A stretch of DNA of 64,000 nucleotides from contig NZ_CADIKK010000012.1 in assembly GCF_902859915.1 (NCBI RefSeq), forward strand, positions 62,001-126,000. The letters run 5' to 3'. Under the pieces are notes generated by a model that searched no databases, was not told where the DNA came from, and was given only the letters and a program-made list of their open reading frames with translations. The stretch comes from Paraburkholderia ultramafica (GTDB lineage: Bacteria; Pseudomonadota; Gammaproteobacteria; Burkholderiales; Burkholderiaceae). Positions 16,394-24,781 of this stretch are shown here, in pieces; position 1 is the first letter of the stretch, and the number at the start of each line of letters is the position of its first letter. Made by a program: the position numbers and the translations under genes.

Positions 16394-16699
16394 TCAGTCT
16401 TCGTCCCAGCCGCGGCGCTCGCGCCGTTCGCGTTCGTGCTCATGATGGCGCCACTGCCGTTCACGCCACTCCTGGCGCTCATGCCAGTCGCGCTCGCGCC
16501 AGTCCTCGGCGTAGCCGTAGGCGGCCACCGGCGCGGGCGCATAGACGACCGGCGGCGGCACTTCATAGACGGGCTGCGCGGGGACCAACACCGGCCCCGG
16601 AATGCCAATGCCGATACCCACATCCACGTGCGCGGATGCCATTGAGGAAGCCACCAACAGCGCGCCGCCCGCAATCACTGATAGCAAATTCTTGTGCAT
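16394..16699 (-). CDS. Small exported protein with Pro/Val-rich and charged C-terminal regions
   Basis: A 101-residue protein: signal peptide (LLSVIAGGALLVASSMASA), then DVGIGIGIPGPVLVPAQP and a PPPVVYAPAPVAAYGYAED stretch, ending in an Arg/Glu/Trp-rich tail (RERDWHERQEWRERQW). Similar Pro-Val plus charged-tail small secreted proteins are common in Burkholderiales, with no known function. It is convergent with the iron exporter gene. The ATG at 16699 directly starts the signal peptide. Confidence 0.7.
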   Translation of the reverse strand: MHKNLLSVIAGGALLVASSMASAHVDVGIGIGIPGPVLVPAQPVYEVPPPVVYAPAPVAAYGYAEDWRERDWHERQEWRERQWRHHEHERERRERRGWDED

Positions 16700-17045
16700 G
16701 ATTTTCTTGTCGCCCGAGGTGAGTGGCGATGACAGTGAAGATGGAGCGCAGTTTAGGCAGCGCTGAGCAATGCAGGTGCAAGAGGGATGCGATTTTGGTA
16801 ACGCCAGGTAACGGTGCGCGGCCTTAAGGTTGCCATAATGATTGGCGTGCAGGATACGCCGTTTTGGACCGTCGGCATCCCTTCAACGCGCTATTGTGCG
16901 GCGTTGCTGGCGGCCCGAAGCGGCAACGGATTGCCGTCGATACGGCGATCGATACGACAAATGACAACGGCAAACAACAACGCAAACAATAGCCGACACG
17001 CACCGTGGACATTTTTGTCAGCGGGCATTCATGACTGGGGGAACA

Positions 17046-17177
17046 ATGGGCTTTTCTACCGAAGTTTGGGCGCTTGCGCGTCTGTGCTGCATGTACCCGG
17101 TGCTGGGCGGAATGGCGATCTGGTATCTTTCGCGCGCCGACCGTCTGCTGGAGGCGGTACGCGGCCGCCACGAATGA
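17046..17177 (+). CDS. Possible 43-residue small membrane protein
   Basis: An ATG at 17046, six to seven nt after GGGGG, opens a 43-codon frame ending in TGA. The product starts MGFSTEVWALARLCCMYPVL, continues with GGMAIWYLSRADRLLEAVRG and ends RHE. It has one hydrophobic segment followed by an amphipathic basic tail, as in many single-pass small proteins. No homologue is recognised. It lies in the 969-nt stretch between 16700 and 17668, which otherwise holds only the microsatellite and the proV control region. Confidence 0.3.
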   Translation: MGFSTEVWALARLCCMYPVLGGMAIWYLSRADRLLEAVRGRHE

Positions 17178-17240
17178 TCGACGTCGCCGGCGCGCGGGTC
17201 CGTCGCGATACCCGCGTCGCATAGCGCCACGCTGCTGCAC

Positions 17241-17306
17241 AACCGCAAACGCAAACGCAACCGCAACCGCAACCGCAACCGCAACCGCAACCGCAACCGC
17301 AACCCC
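17241..17306. repeat. Hexanucleotide microsatellite (AACCGC)n
   Basis: About ten tandem copies of AACCGC (two early units read AAACGC) followed by a degenerate unit. It lies outside recognised genes, upstream of the proV control region. Open frames through it in both directions read as Thr-Ala or Val-Ala dipeptide runs and look non-coding. Copy number is likely to vary between strains by slipped-strand mispairing. Confidence 0.8.
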
Positions 17307-17452
17307 CCGACACCCCGCCGCACCCGCACTTTTGCGCACCGCGTCAGCGCCACTTGCTCTGGCGCGACATCCCCGGCCAGACCCTTCGCCTCCGCTAAAC
17401 CCTTACCCAACAAGGCTCCCGCCGCCCGCCGGCGGCCCGTGCGCGGCGCAGG

Positions 17453-17519
17453 TGTCGCATTTCCTCATGTGGTTGTCGCAAATAGTCGGCAACGCGTACT
17501 TTTTTCTGGCAACTATGTA
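17453..17519 (+). promoter_or_regulatory. Candidate GbdR-type direct repeat and promoter of proV
   Basis: TGTCGCA occurs at 17453-17459 and again at 17474-17480, an offset of exactly 21 bp, two helical turns, as expected for an AraC-family activator. A -10-like TATGTA (17514-17519) begins 40 bp after the start of the second copy, and no good -35 is present, which fits activator dependence. The same arrangement occurs upstream of sdaA, fdhA and the betaine-binding-protein gene. The assignment to GbdR is inferred from the gene set. Confidence 0.55.
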
Positions 17520-17560
17520 TGCACAGCGCGGACGGTCGTCCGCCACGTCAGCAAGTATCT

Positions 17561-17653
17561 TGCATGGGACTGGAGTAAGAGCTTTGCATGGGCCCGGAGT
17601 AAGCGCTAAAGCGCTAACTCCGGCCGACAGCTAAAGCGCTAACTCCAGTCGAC
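17561..17653. repeat. Nested hairpin repeat element, copy B
   Basis: The outer arms are GACTGGAGT (17568-17576) and ACTCCAGTC (17642-17650). Inside the loop sits a complete second unit with arms CCGGAGT (17594-17600) and ACTCCGG (17617-17623) around an AGCGCTAAAGCGCT core. It is homologous to the element at 2663-2804, and arm differences are compensated. It lies in the predicted 5' untranslated leader of proV, directly before the ribosome-binding site. Confidence 0.75.
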
Positions 17654-17668
17654 AGAGGAGAGCATTCA

Positions 17669-18847
17669 ATGAATTCCCCGAAAGTCGTGGTCGAAGGGTT
17701 GTGCAAGGTGTTCGGCACCAACCCGAAACAGGCGATCGCCATGCTGGCCAGCGGCGCAACGAAAGAGGAGGTGTTCGCGCGCACGGGTCAGATTGTCGGC
17801 GTCCACAACGTATCGTTCGAAGTGAAGGAAGGCGAGATCTTCGTGCTGATGGGCCTGTCCGGCTCCGGCAAGTCGACGCTGATTCGCCTGATCAATCGGC
17901 TCGTCGAACCGACGGCCGGCAAGGTGCTGATCGACGGCCGCGACGTCGCGGCCGTGCCGCGCTCGGAACTGACGGCGCTGCGCCGCAAGGACATGAGCAT
18001 GGTGTTCCAGTCGTTCGCGCTGATGCCGCAGCGCACCGTGCTGTCCAACGCGGCGTTCGGGCTCGAAGTGGCGGGCGTCGGCCGCAAGGAGCGCGAGCAG
18101 CGCGCCATGAGCGTGCTCGAACAGGTCGGCCTCGCGCCGTTTGCGGAAAAGCTGCCCGCCCAGCTCTCGGGCGGCATGCAGCAGCGCGTGGGGCTCGCGC
18201 GGGCGCTCGCGGTGAACCCGTCGCTGATGATCATGGACGAGGCGTTCTCCGCGCTCGATCCGCTCAAGCGCAAGGAAATGCAGAACGTGCTGCTCGATCT
18301 GCAACGCGAACAGCAGCGCACCATCCTGTTCGTGTCGCACGATCTGGAAGAGGCGATGCGCATCGGCACGCGCATCGCGATCATGGAAGGCGGCAGGGTG
18401 GTGCAGATCGGCACGCCGCAGCAAATCATCACCAACCCCGCCGACGATTACGTGCAGGCGTTCTTCGAAGGCATCGACACCAGCCGTTATCTGACCGCCG
18501 GCGATCTGATGCAGACCGACGCCGTGCCGCTACTGCAGCATTCGCCGCAGATCGATGCGTCGAGCGTCGCCGCCACGCTCAACGGCAGCGCCGACTACGC
18601 GTTCGTGGTCGACCGCGAACGCAGGATTCGCGGCTTCGTGTGCCGCGATGCGCTCGGCAGCGCGTCGCCGCAGCTCAACCGGATCGAGTGCATCCGCCGC
18701 AGCACGCCGCTCGACGACGTCGTCGAACGCGTGGTGGCGAGCCGCGCACCGTTGCCGGTCGTCGAAGCGGACGGCTCCTACTGTGGTTCGATCAACAAGA
18801 CGAACGTGCTGAACGTTCTTACGCGCCATCGAGGTTCCCATGTCTGA
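17669..18847 (+). CDS. proV: Choline/glycine betaine ABC transporter ATP-binding protein
   Basis: A 392-residue quaternary-amine importer ATPase (ProV/ChoV/OpuAA type). The N-terminal extension LCKVFGTNPKQAIAMLASGA is typical. Walker A GLSGSGKST is at 62-70, signature LSGGMQQRV at 166-174 and Walker B LMIMDEAFSALD at 186-197. The C-terminal about 120 residues form the CBS-like regulatory region. It energises uptake by ProW with the binding protein encoded at 20841. AGAGGAG precedes the ATG, and the gene overlaps proW by 8 nt. The TGTCG repeat upstream and a binding protein of ChoX type point to choline rather than proline as the substrate. Confidence 0.93.
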   Translation: MNSPKVVVEGLCKVFGTNPKQAIAMLASGATKEEVFARTGQIVGVHNVSFEVKEGEIFVLMGLSGSGKSTLIRLINRLVEPTAGKVLIDGRDVAAVPRSELTALRRKDMSMVFQSFALMPQRTVLSNAAFGLEVAGVGRKEREQRAMSVLEQVGLAPFAEKLPAQLSGGMQQRVGLARALAVNPSLMIMDEAFSALDPLKRKEMQNVLLDLQREQQRTILFVSHDLEEAMRIGTRIAIMEGGRVVQIGTPQQIITNPADDYVQAFFEGIDTSRYLTAGDLMQTDAVPLLQHSPQIDASSVAATLNGSADYAFVVDRERRIRGFVCRDALGSASPQLNRIECIRRSTPLDDVVERVVASRAPLPVVEADGSYCGSINKTNVLNVLTRHRGSHV

Positions 18848-19742
18848 AATCATTCCACTTGGCGCCTGGGTCGATCACGGCGTTCACTATCTGCTCGACC
18901 ACGACGCCAAAACGTTCGACGCGATCGGCAAGGTCATCGAGAGTTTTGCCGCGCTCGTCGAGCATGGCTTGCAGTCCGTGCCGATGTGGGCACTGATGGC
19001 GTTTTTCGTCGGCATCGGCTTGTGGCGGGTGGGCTGGCGGTTCGCGCTGTTCACGCTGCTGGCGATGCTGCTGATTTACGGCACCGGCTTCTGGGATCAG
19101 ATGGTGATCACGCTCGGGCTCACGCTGTCGTCGACCGTGATCAGCCTCGTGCTCGGCGTGCCGCTCGGCATCTGGACCGCCAAGAGCCGCACCGTCGAGA
19201 TGGTGGTGCGACCCGTGCTCGATCTGATGCAGACCATGCCCGCGTTCGTCTACCTGATTCCGGCCGCGATGCTGTTCGGCCTCGGCCGCGTGCCGGGGAT
19301 CCTGTCAACGGTGATCTTCGCAATGCCGCCCGCGGTGCGGCTGACGTCGCTCGGCATCAAGCACGTGAACCGCGAGATCGTCGAAGCGGGCCAGGCGTTC
19401 GGCTGCACGCCGTGGCAATTGCTCTACAAGGTGCAGTTTCCGAATGCGCTGCCGTCGATCATGACCGGCGTGAACCAGACCATCATGATGGCGCTGTCGA
19501 TGGTGATCATCGCGTCGATGGTCGGCGCGGGCGGGCTCGGCAACGACGTGCTGGCCAGTATTCAGCGGCTCGATATCGGGCTCGGCTTCGAAAGCGGCCT
19601 CTCGGTGGTGATGCTCGCGATCATTCTGGACCGCATCACCGAAAGCTTCGGCCGCGCGCCGGGCATGGCGCGCGCACCGCTGCTGTCGGGCTTGCGCAGC
19701 GTGATGAAGGTGCGCCGCGCGCCGACCGCGCAGCACGGCTGA
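18840..19742 (+). CDS. proW: Choline/glycine betaine ABC transporter permease
   Basis: A 300-residue inner-membrane permease of the ProW/ChoW type with about six membrane segments. The EAA-loop motif contacting the ATPase is visible as EAGQAFGCTPWQLLYKVQFP, and MTGVNQTIMMALSMVIIASM and GAGGLGNDVLASIQRLDIG are family signatures. The start overlaps proV by 8 nt, and the next gene, a GlxA/AraC regulator, begins 7 nt after its stop, so they form one operon. Confidence 0.92.
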   Translation: MSEIIPLGAWVDHGVHYLLDHDAKTFDAIGKVIESFAALVEHGLQSVPMWALMAFFVGIGLWRVGWRFALFTLLAMLLIYGTGFWDQMVITLGLTLSSTVISLVLGVPLGIWTAKSRTVEMVVRPVLDLMQTMPAFVYLIPAAMLFGLGRVPGILSTVIFAMPPAVRLTSLGIKHVNREIVEAGQAFGCTPWQLLYKVQFPNALPSIMTGVNQTIMMALSMVIIASMVGAGGLGNDVLASIQRLDIGLGFESGLSVVMLAIILDRITESFGRAPGMARAPLLSGLRSVMKVRRAPTAQHG

Positions 19743-19749
19743 GGCGCCG

Positions 19750-20748
19750 ATGAAGCGCGACGCGCTCACCCCCGTCGAGCCCCAGGCCGATGCGCCGCTG
19801 GCCGGGCTCGCGCATGTCGGCTTTCTGACGCTGCCGAACTTTTCGATGATCGCGTTCACCAGCGCGGTCGAGGTGCTGCGCATGGCCAACTACGTGGGCC
19901 GCGCGCAGCACTACCGGTGGTCGGTCATCACGCCGGACGGCGAGCCGGCGCGCGCCAGCAACGGCATCACGGTGAAGCCCACCACGACGCTCGCCGAAGC
20001 CGGGCTGCCGGACGTGCTGTTCGTCTGCGCCGGCTGGCATGTGCGTGATTACGTCGACGACGCAGTCGTCGCGTTGCTGCGCGACGTGGCCGCGCAGGGC
20101 ATTCCGCTTGGCGGCATCTGCACGGGACCGTATGCGCTGCTGGCCGCCGGCCTGCTCGACGGTTATCGCGCGACCGTGCATTGGGAAGACATGTCGCCGT
20201 TGCACAAGAGCTACCCGCACGTGCGTTTCGCCGACGAACTGTTCGTGATCGACCGCGACCGGATGACCTGCACCGGCGGCACCGCGCCGCTCGATCTGAT
20301 GCTGAAGCTGGTCGGCATGCGTCTGGGCCATGCGGTGGCGGCGCAGGTCTCCGAGCAGTTCATCGTCGAACGGATTCGCGGCTCGACCGACTATCAGCAC
20401 ATTCCCGTCGACGCGCGGGTCGGATTTTCACGCGCCGAGCTGATCGAAGTGGTGCGGCTGATGGAAGCGAACATCGAGGAGCCGTTATCGCTCGACGAAC
20501 TCGCGCGGCTCGTGCATCTGTCGCAACGTCATTTGCAGCGCATGTTCAAGATGTTCCTGAGCGTGTCGCCGACGCACTACTACCTGACGCTGCGTTTGCG
20601 GCGTGCGCGTGAGCTGCTGCGCAATACGGACGCGTCGATTGCGCGGGTGACGGCCGTGTGCGGCTTTCATTCGCCGTGTCATTTCAGCAAGGCTTATCGC
20701 GCGCAGTTCGGGCATGCGCCGAGTGTCGAGCGGCGGCTGTCGTCGTAA
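19750..20748 (+). CDS. GlxA-family AraC-type transcriptional regulator in the choline uptake operon
   Basis: A 332-residue regulator with an N-terminal DJ-1/PfpI-like domain (about residues 20-190; ICTGPYALLAAGLLDGY around the nucleophile-elbow position) and a C-terminal AraC helix-turn-helix domain (about 235-325; LDELARLVHLSQRHLQRMFK and VTAVCGFHSPCHFSKAYR). It resembles the GbdR/CdhR/SouR group that senses quaternary amines and their products. It is clearly paralogous to the protein encoded at 35821-36816. Lying between proW and choX, it probably controls choline or betaine uptake. Its effector is unknown. Confidence 0.85.
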   Translation: MKRDALTPVEPQADAPLAGLAHVGFLTLPNFSMIAFTSAVEVLRMANYVGRAQHYRWSVITPDGEPARASNGITVKPTTTLAEAGLPDVLFVCAGWHVRDYVDDAVVALLRDVAAQGIPLGGICTGPYALLAAGLLDGYRATVHWEDMSPLHKSYPHVRFADELFVIDRDRMTCTGGTAPLDLMLKLVGMRLGHAVAAQVSEQFIVERIRGSTDYQHIPVDARVGFSRAELIEVVRLMEANIEEPLSLDELARLVHLSQRHLQRMFKMFLSVSPTHYYLTLRLRRARELLRNTDASIARVTAVCGFHSPCHFSKAYRAQFGHAPSVERRLSS

Positions 20749-20840
20749 ATGCGCGGGTTTAGGAACATCGGTCTGAACAAACCTGTTCGGTCAAACCAGT
20801 CGAGTACCCGTCACCCGAATCCACCACCCGAGGGAACGCC

Positions 20841-21776
20841 ATGAAACGTTTGTGGGCTGCGTCATTGTGCGCGCTGTCTGTGTCGTCCGTGTTGGCCGCG
20901 GAACCCGCCACCTGCCGCAACGTCCGCTTTGCCGATGTCGGCTGGACCGATATCGCGGCGACCACCGGCCTCGCGTCGACACTGCTCGAAGGGCTCGGCT
21001 ACAAGCCGACCAAGACCATCGCGTCGGTGCCGATCACGTTCGCCGGCGTGAAGAGCAAGCAGATCGACGTGTTCCTCGGCTACTGGTCGCCGACCATGGA
21101 CCCGATGATCGAGCCGTTCAAAAAGGGCGGCCAGCTCACCGTGCTGCCCGCGCCGAACCTGACCGGCGCGAAATACACGCTGGCGGTGCCCGATTACACG
21201 TATCAGGCGGGCATCAAGACGTTCGCCGACATCGCGAAGAATTACGACAAGCTCGACGGCAAGATCTACGGGATCGAGCCGGGCAACGACGGCAATGCGG
21301 AGATCAAGAAGATGATCGACAGCAATCAGTTCGGGCTCGGCAAGTTCAGACTGGTGGAGTCGAGCGAGGCGGGCATGCTGGTCGAGGTGAACCGCGCGAT
21401 CCGCGACAGGAAGCCGATCGTGTTTCTCGGCTGGGAGCCGCATCCGATGAACGTGCAGATGAAGATTGACTATCTGTCCGGCGGCGACGCGGTGTTCGGT
21501 CCGAACTACGGCGAAGCGAAAGTGCTGACGGTCGTGCCGACCGACTACTCGACCCGTTGTCCGAACGTCGCGAAGCTGGTGTCGAACCTGCAGTTCACCA
21601 CCGACATCGAGAACCACGTGATGCTGCCGATCATGAACAAGACCGATCCGAACAAGGCCGCGCGCGAGTGGCTGAAGGCGAATCCGGGCGTGCTGGACAA
21701 GTGGCTGGCGGGCGTGAAGACGTTTGACGGCAAGGATGGGTTGCCGGCGGTGAAGGCTTATGTAGCAGGAAAGTGA
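20841..21776 (+). CDS. choX: Choline-binding periplasmic protein of the ABC importer
   Basis: A 311-residue substrate-binding protein (OpuAC family). The signal peptide ends near VLA (residue 19-20). The aromatic-box segments FADVGWTDIAATT and VFLGWEPHPMNVQMKIDYL, and FLGYWSPTMDPM, correspond to the quaternary-amine cage of ChoX proteins. It delivers choline to ProW/ProV. It lies 92 nt after the regulator gene; GAGGGAA precedes the ATG. Distinction from a betaine-binding protein rests on similarity to ChoX as I remember it. Confidence 0.85.
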   Translation: MKRLWAASLCALSVSSVLAAEPATCRNVRFADVGWTDIAATTGLASTLLEGLGYKPTKTIASVPITFAGVKSKQIDVFLGYWSPTMDPMIEPFKKGGQLTVLPAPNLTGAKYTLAVPDYTYQAGIKTFADIAKNYDKLDGKIYGIEPGNDGNAEIKKMIDSNQFGLGKFRLVESSEAGMLVEVNRAIRDRKPIVFLGWEPHPMNVQMKIDYLSGGDAVFGPNYGEAKVLTVVPTDYSTRCPNVAKLVSNLQFTTDIENHVMLPIMNKTDPNKAAREWLKANPGVLDKWLAGVKTFDGKDGLPAVKAYVAGK

Positions 21777-21786
21777 TGGTTTTTTG

Positions 21787-21816
21787 CCTTCGCGTTGCCT
21801 CTGCGGCGCGAAGGCT
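21787..21816. other. Hairpin between the convergent choX and AraC genes
   Basis: GCCTTCGCG (21787-21795) is complementary to CGCGAAGGC (21808-21816) around a 12-nt loop. A run of six T precedes it on the plus strand, but no T-run follows the stem on either strand, so it is not a textbook intrinsic terminator. It could still stop or protect the converging transcripts. Confidence 0.35.
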
Positions 21817-21885
21817 GAATGCCAGCAGCTCACAGCGAAGACCCGACCGTGAAGCCGCGTTGAATCTGCGTTCAAGCGGCCCGCG

Positions 21886-22968
21886 TCAAATCGCCTGCGC
21901 CCGCCCCGGAAACGTCTCGTCATAGCCCGAGCCGTCCGCCACTTCCGCCGCCGTGCCACGCTGCTCGCGATACATGACCGGCGGCAAGCCGAACTGCTTG
22001 CGGAACTCACGGCCCAGATGCGATGCGTCGGAAAAGCCGCAACTCGACGCGATGTCCGCGACGGTCTTGTCCGAACTCGTCAGCAGCCACGCGGCGGTGC
22101 GCAAACGCACCTGCTTCGCGTAGGCCTGCGGCGCCTTGCCGGTTTGCGCCTTGAAGAGCCGTTCGAGCTGGCGCGGCGACAGGTCGAGCTTGCGCGCCAG
22201 TTCATCGAGCGACAACGTACGGCCGACGTGCTGTTCCATCAGCAGGATCGCGCGCTTGACCTTCGGATGCGCGGCGGGCGCGAGCCCCGGCGGATGCGGC
22301 TGCGGTGCGTTGCCTTTCTGCATGTCGTCGACCAGCAGGATGCGCAGCGCCTTCTGCACCGTGGCGGTTTCGAAATGGCGCAACAGGATTGCCGCGGCCA
22401 CGTCGATCGACGCGCGTCCGCCGGAACACGTAATGCGCCGCCGGTCGATCACGAAGAGGCGATCGGCGACCAGCGCTTCCTCATTCACCGACGGAAAGCG
22501 CTCGATGAAATCCCAGTAGTGAAACCAGCTCACGCAGATGCGGTAGCCGTCGAGCACGCCCGCGCGCATCAGTGAGAACACGCCGGTGCACATGCCGACC
22601 AGCGTCGCATCGGTAGCGGCCGCGCGGCGGATGAACGCGAGCGTCGCGTCGCTCGCGGCCGGCCCGGAATGCAGCAGGCCGCCGACCACCACCACGTAGT
22701 CGAACGGCTCGGCGTTGTCGAAGGTCTCCCATGGCGTGATCTGGATACCGCAGCTCGCGCGCACCGGTGCGAGGGTTTCCCCTAGCACGCTCCACGAGCA
22801 GCGCACGGGTTTGCTGAAATCGCCTTCGTCCGCGGACAGGCGCAACAGGTCGACGAAACCCGAGAACGCCGTCAGCGTGAAGTTCGGCAGCAGGATGATG
22901 CCGAAGCGGATGCGCTGCTTCGAAGTGCCGTCGATCGATTGAAGGGGAAGCGGGTCAGCGGAATTCAT
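21886..22968 (-). CDS. GlxA-family AraC-type regulator divergent from sdaA-sox
   Basis: A 360-residue regulator with the DJ-1/PfpI-like domain starting RIRFGIILLPNFTLTAF, the elbow region GMCTGVFSLMRAGVLDGY, and a C-terminal AraC domain with LDELARKLDLSPRQLERLFK and VADIASSCGFSDASHLGREF. An in-frame ATG at 23013 would add 15 residues; neither start has a strong ribosome-binding site, and 22968 is my preference. Being divergent from sdaA and the sarcosine oxidase genes, it is a candidate for a SouR-like sarcosine sensor, but this rests on position only. Confidence 0.8.
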   Translation of the reverse strand: MNSADPLPLQSIDGTSKQRIRFGIILLPNFTLTAFSGFVDLLRLSADEGDFSKPVRCSWSVLGETLAPVRASCGIQITPWETFDNAEPFDYVVVVGGLLHSGPAASDATLAFIRRAAATDATLVGMCTGVFSLMRAGVLDGYRICVSWFHYWDFIERFPSVNEEALVADRLFVIDRRRITCSGGRASIDVAAAILLRHFETATVQKALRILLVDDMQKGNAPQPHPPGLAPAAHPKVKRAILLMEQHVGRTLSLDELARKLDLSPRQLERLFKAQTGKAPQAYAKQVRLRTAAWLLTSSDKTVADIASSCGFSDASHLGREFRKQFGLPPVMYREQRGTAAEVADGSGYDETFPGRAQAI

Positions 22969-23143
22969 GCGTGCAGCCAGCAAGGAAAGGTGGAAATGGG
23001 TGCAGTCAAGCATAGCACTGGGGATCGAGGGCGCTTTATTGGGCAGCTTCTTTGCGCGGCTCGTCGGGGCATGTCGCGACGCCGCTACTTCGCTATGTCG
23101 TCATCGCTGCCATACCAGCTTCGCCAGCCGCAACGCGCGCGCC

Positions 23144-23173
23144 TGTCGAAAATGCGTCAGAAGTCATCGCAAA
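23144..23173 (+). promoter_or_regulatory. Candidate GbdR-type direct repeat upstream of sdaA
   Basis: TGTCGAAAA (from 23144) and CATCGCAAA (from 23165) share TCG at an offset of 21 bp, matching the arrangement before proV, fdhA and the betaine-binding-protein gene. It lies in the 342-nt divergent gap between the AraC regulator and sdaA, which otherwise shows only unassigned sequence with a TTGACG at about 23203. Confidence 0.45.
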
Positions 23174-23310
23174 CACGCCGCCGCGCTTTGCGGGCCGCCC
23201 GCTTGACGCCACTATCCCACTGTCATGCCGTTTTTATTCTATCGATTCAAACCGGCGTGCGGTGCAATAGAGGCTAATCCACCCAGGCATCGCAACGCAC
23301 AAGGCACGCC

Positions 23311-24705
23311 ATGAACGTCAGCGTTTTTGATCTGTTCAAGATTGGTATCGGTCCTTCAAGCTCGCATACGGTCGGGCCGATGATCGCCGCATGCCGCTTC
23401 GCTTCGCATATCGAAGACGCGAACCTGCTCGGCTTCGTGCGCCGCGTGAAAGTCGAACTGTACGGTTCGCTCGGCGCAACCGGCAAAGGGCATGGCACGG
23501 ACAAGGCGGTGCTGCTCGGGCTCGAAGGCAATCTGCCCGACCAGATCGACCCGGACCTGATCGAGCCGCGGCTGCGGGCGATCCGCGAGACGAAGCAACT
23601 GGCGCTGCTCGGCAAGCATCCGGTAGGCTTCGACGAGCGCGAACACCTCGGCTTCTTCCGCAAGCTGATGCCGGGCGCGCCGGGCTCGGGCATCGTGCAC
23701 CCGAACGGCATGCGCTTCCAGGCCTTCGACGAGAACGGCCAGCTGCTGGTGGAGAAAGAGTATTACTCGATCGGCGGCGGCTTCGTGGTCAACCGCGAAG
23801 GCGATCGCGTGAACGGCGTGCGTGCCGGTGCGGAGGTGCCACATCCGTTTCGTACCGGCGACGACCTGATGCGCGTGTGCCGCGAAACCGGCTTGTCGAT
23901 CGCGCAGGTGACGCTGCGCAACGAATGCGCGACGCGGCCCGAGCACGAAGTGCGCGAAGGCCTGCTGGCGCTCTGGCGCACGATGTCCGCTTGCGTCGAG
24001 CGGGGCTGCAAGGTGCGCGGCGAGTTGCCAGGCCCGATGCACGTGAAGCGCCGCGCCGCCGATCTGTGCGCGCAATTGCGCTCGCGCTCGGAAGAGTCGC
24101 TGCGCGATCCGCTGTCGATGCTCGACTGGGTCAACCTGTATGCGATGGCCGTCAACGAAGAAAACGCGGCGGGCGGCCGTGTCGTCACCGCGCCGACCAA
24201 CGGCGCGGCCGGCGTGATTCCGGCGGTGCTGCATTACTACGTGAAGTTCATGCACGCGTCGAGCGACGCGGGCATCGTCGACTTCCTGCTGACCGCCGCC
24301 GCGATCGGCATCATCTACAAGGAAACCGCATCGATCTCCGGCGCCGAAGTGGGCTGCCAGGGCGAAGTGGGCGTCGCGTGCTCGATGGCCGCCGCGGCGC
24401 TCGCCGCCGTGATGGGCGGCACGCCGACCCAGGTGGAGAACGCCGCCGAAATCGGCATGGAGCACAACCTCGGCATGACCTGCGATCCGGTCGGCGGGCT
24501 CGTGCAGATTCCGTGCATCGAACGCAATGCGATGGGTGCGATCAAGGCGCTGAACGCGGCGCGCATGGCGATGAAGGGCGACGGCCAGCATTACGTGTCG
24601 CTCGACAACGTGATCAAGACGATGCGCGAAACCGGCGCCGACATGAAGACGAAATACAAGGAGACGTCGCGCGGCGGGTTGGCCGTGAACGTCATCGAGT
24701 GTTGA
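23311..24705 (+). CDS. sdaA: L-serine dehydratase (iron-sulfur, single chain)
   Basis: A 464-residue enzyme that deaminates L-serine to pyruvate and ammonia, the last step of the choline-to-pyruvate route encoded here. The beta-domain signature [14 protein letters not shown] begins at residue 11. The alpha domain carries the [4Fe-4S] cysteines C349 (GCQGEVG), C391 (CDPVGG) and C402 (IPCIERN), with the same 42- and 11-residue spacing as E. coli SdaA. It lies 76 nt before soxB in the same direction. The gene name could equally be sdaB. Confidence 0.95.
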   Translation: MNVSVFDLFKIGIGPSSSHTVGPMIAACRFASHIEDANLLGFVRRVKVELYGSLGATGKGHGTDKAVLLGLEGNLPDQIDPDLIEPRLRAIRETKQLALLGKHPVGFDEREHLGFFRKLMPGAPGSGIVHPNGMRFQAFDENGQLLVEKEYYSIGGGFVVNREGDRVNGVRAGAEVPHPFRTGDDLMRVCRETGLSIAQVTLRNECATRPEHEVREGLLALWRTMSACVERGCKVRGELPGPMHVKRRAADLCAQLRSRSEESLRDPLSMLDWVNLYAMAVNEENAAGGRVVTAPTNGAAGVIPAVLHYYVKFMHASSDAGIVDFLLTAAAIGIIYKETASISGAEVGCQGEVGVACSMAAAALAAVMGGTPTQVENAAEIGMEHNLGMTCDPVGGLVQIPCIERNAMGAIKALNAARMAMKGDGQHYVSLDNVIKTMRETGADMKTKYKETSRGGLAVNVIEC

Positions 24706-24781
24706 ACCCGCTTTGAACCTCGCTTTGAACCCGTTACGAAGCAACCAGCATTAGCACCGACAGCACCGACAAGGACCAACG

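Noticed and set aside
16814..17224. A 136-codon plus-strand frame after the small exported protein gene
   Set aside because: The composition is unlike a real protein, there is no ribosome-binding site, and it overlaps the better-supported 43-codon frame.
17241..17306. A short CRISPR-like array
   Set aside because: The units are 6 nt long and perfectly tandem without spacers, so it is a microsatellite.
17074..17634. A 186-codon plus-strand frame upstream of proV
   Set aside because: It runs through the microsatellite as a Thr-Ala repeat and through the hairpin repeat, and has no ribosome-binding site or family similarity.
24702..24732. Short tandem GAACC(C/T)CGCTTT repeats at the sdaA stop codon
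   Set aside because: Only two to three imperfect units; likely a slippage product without a visible role.
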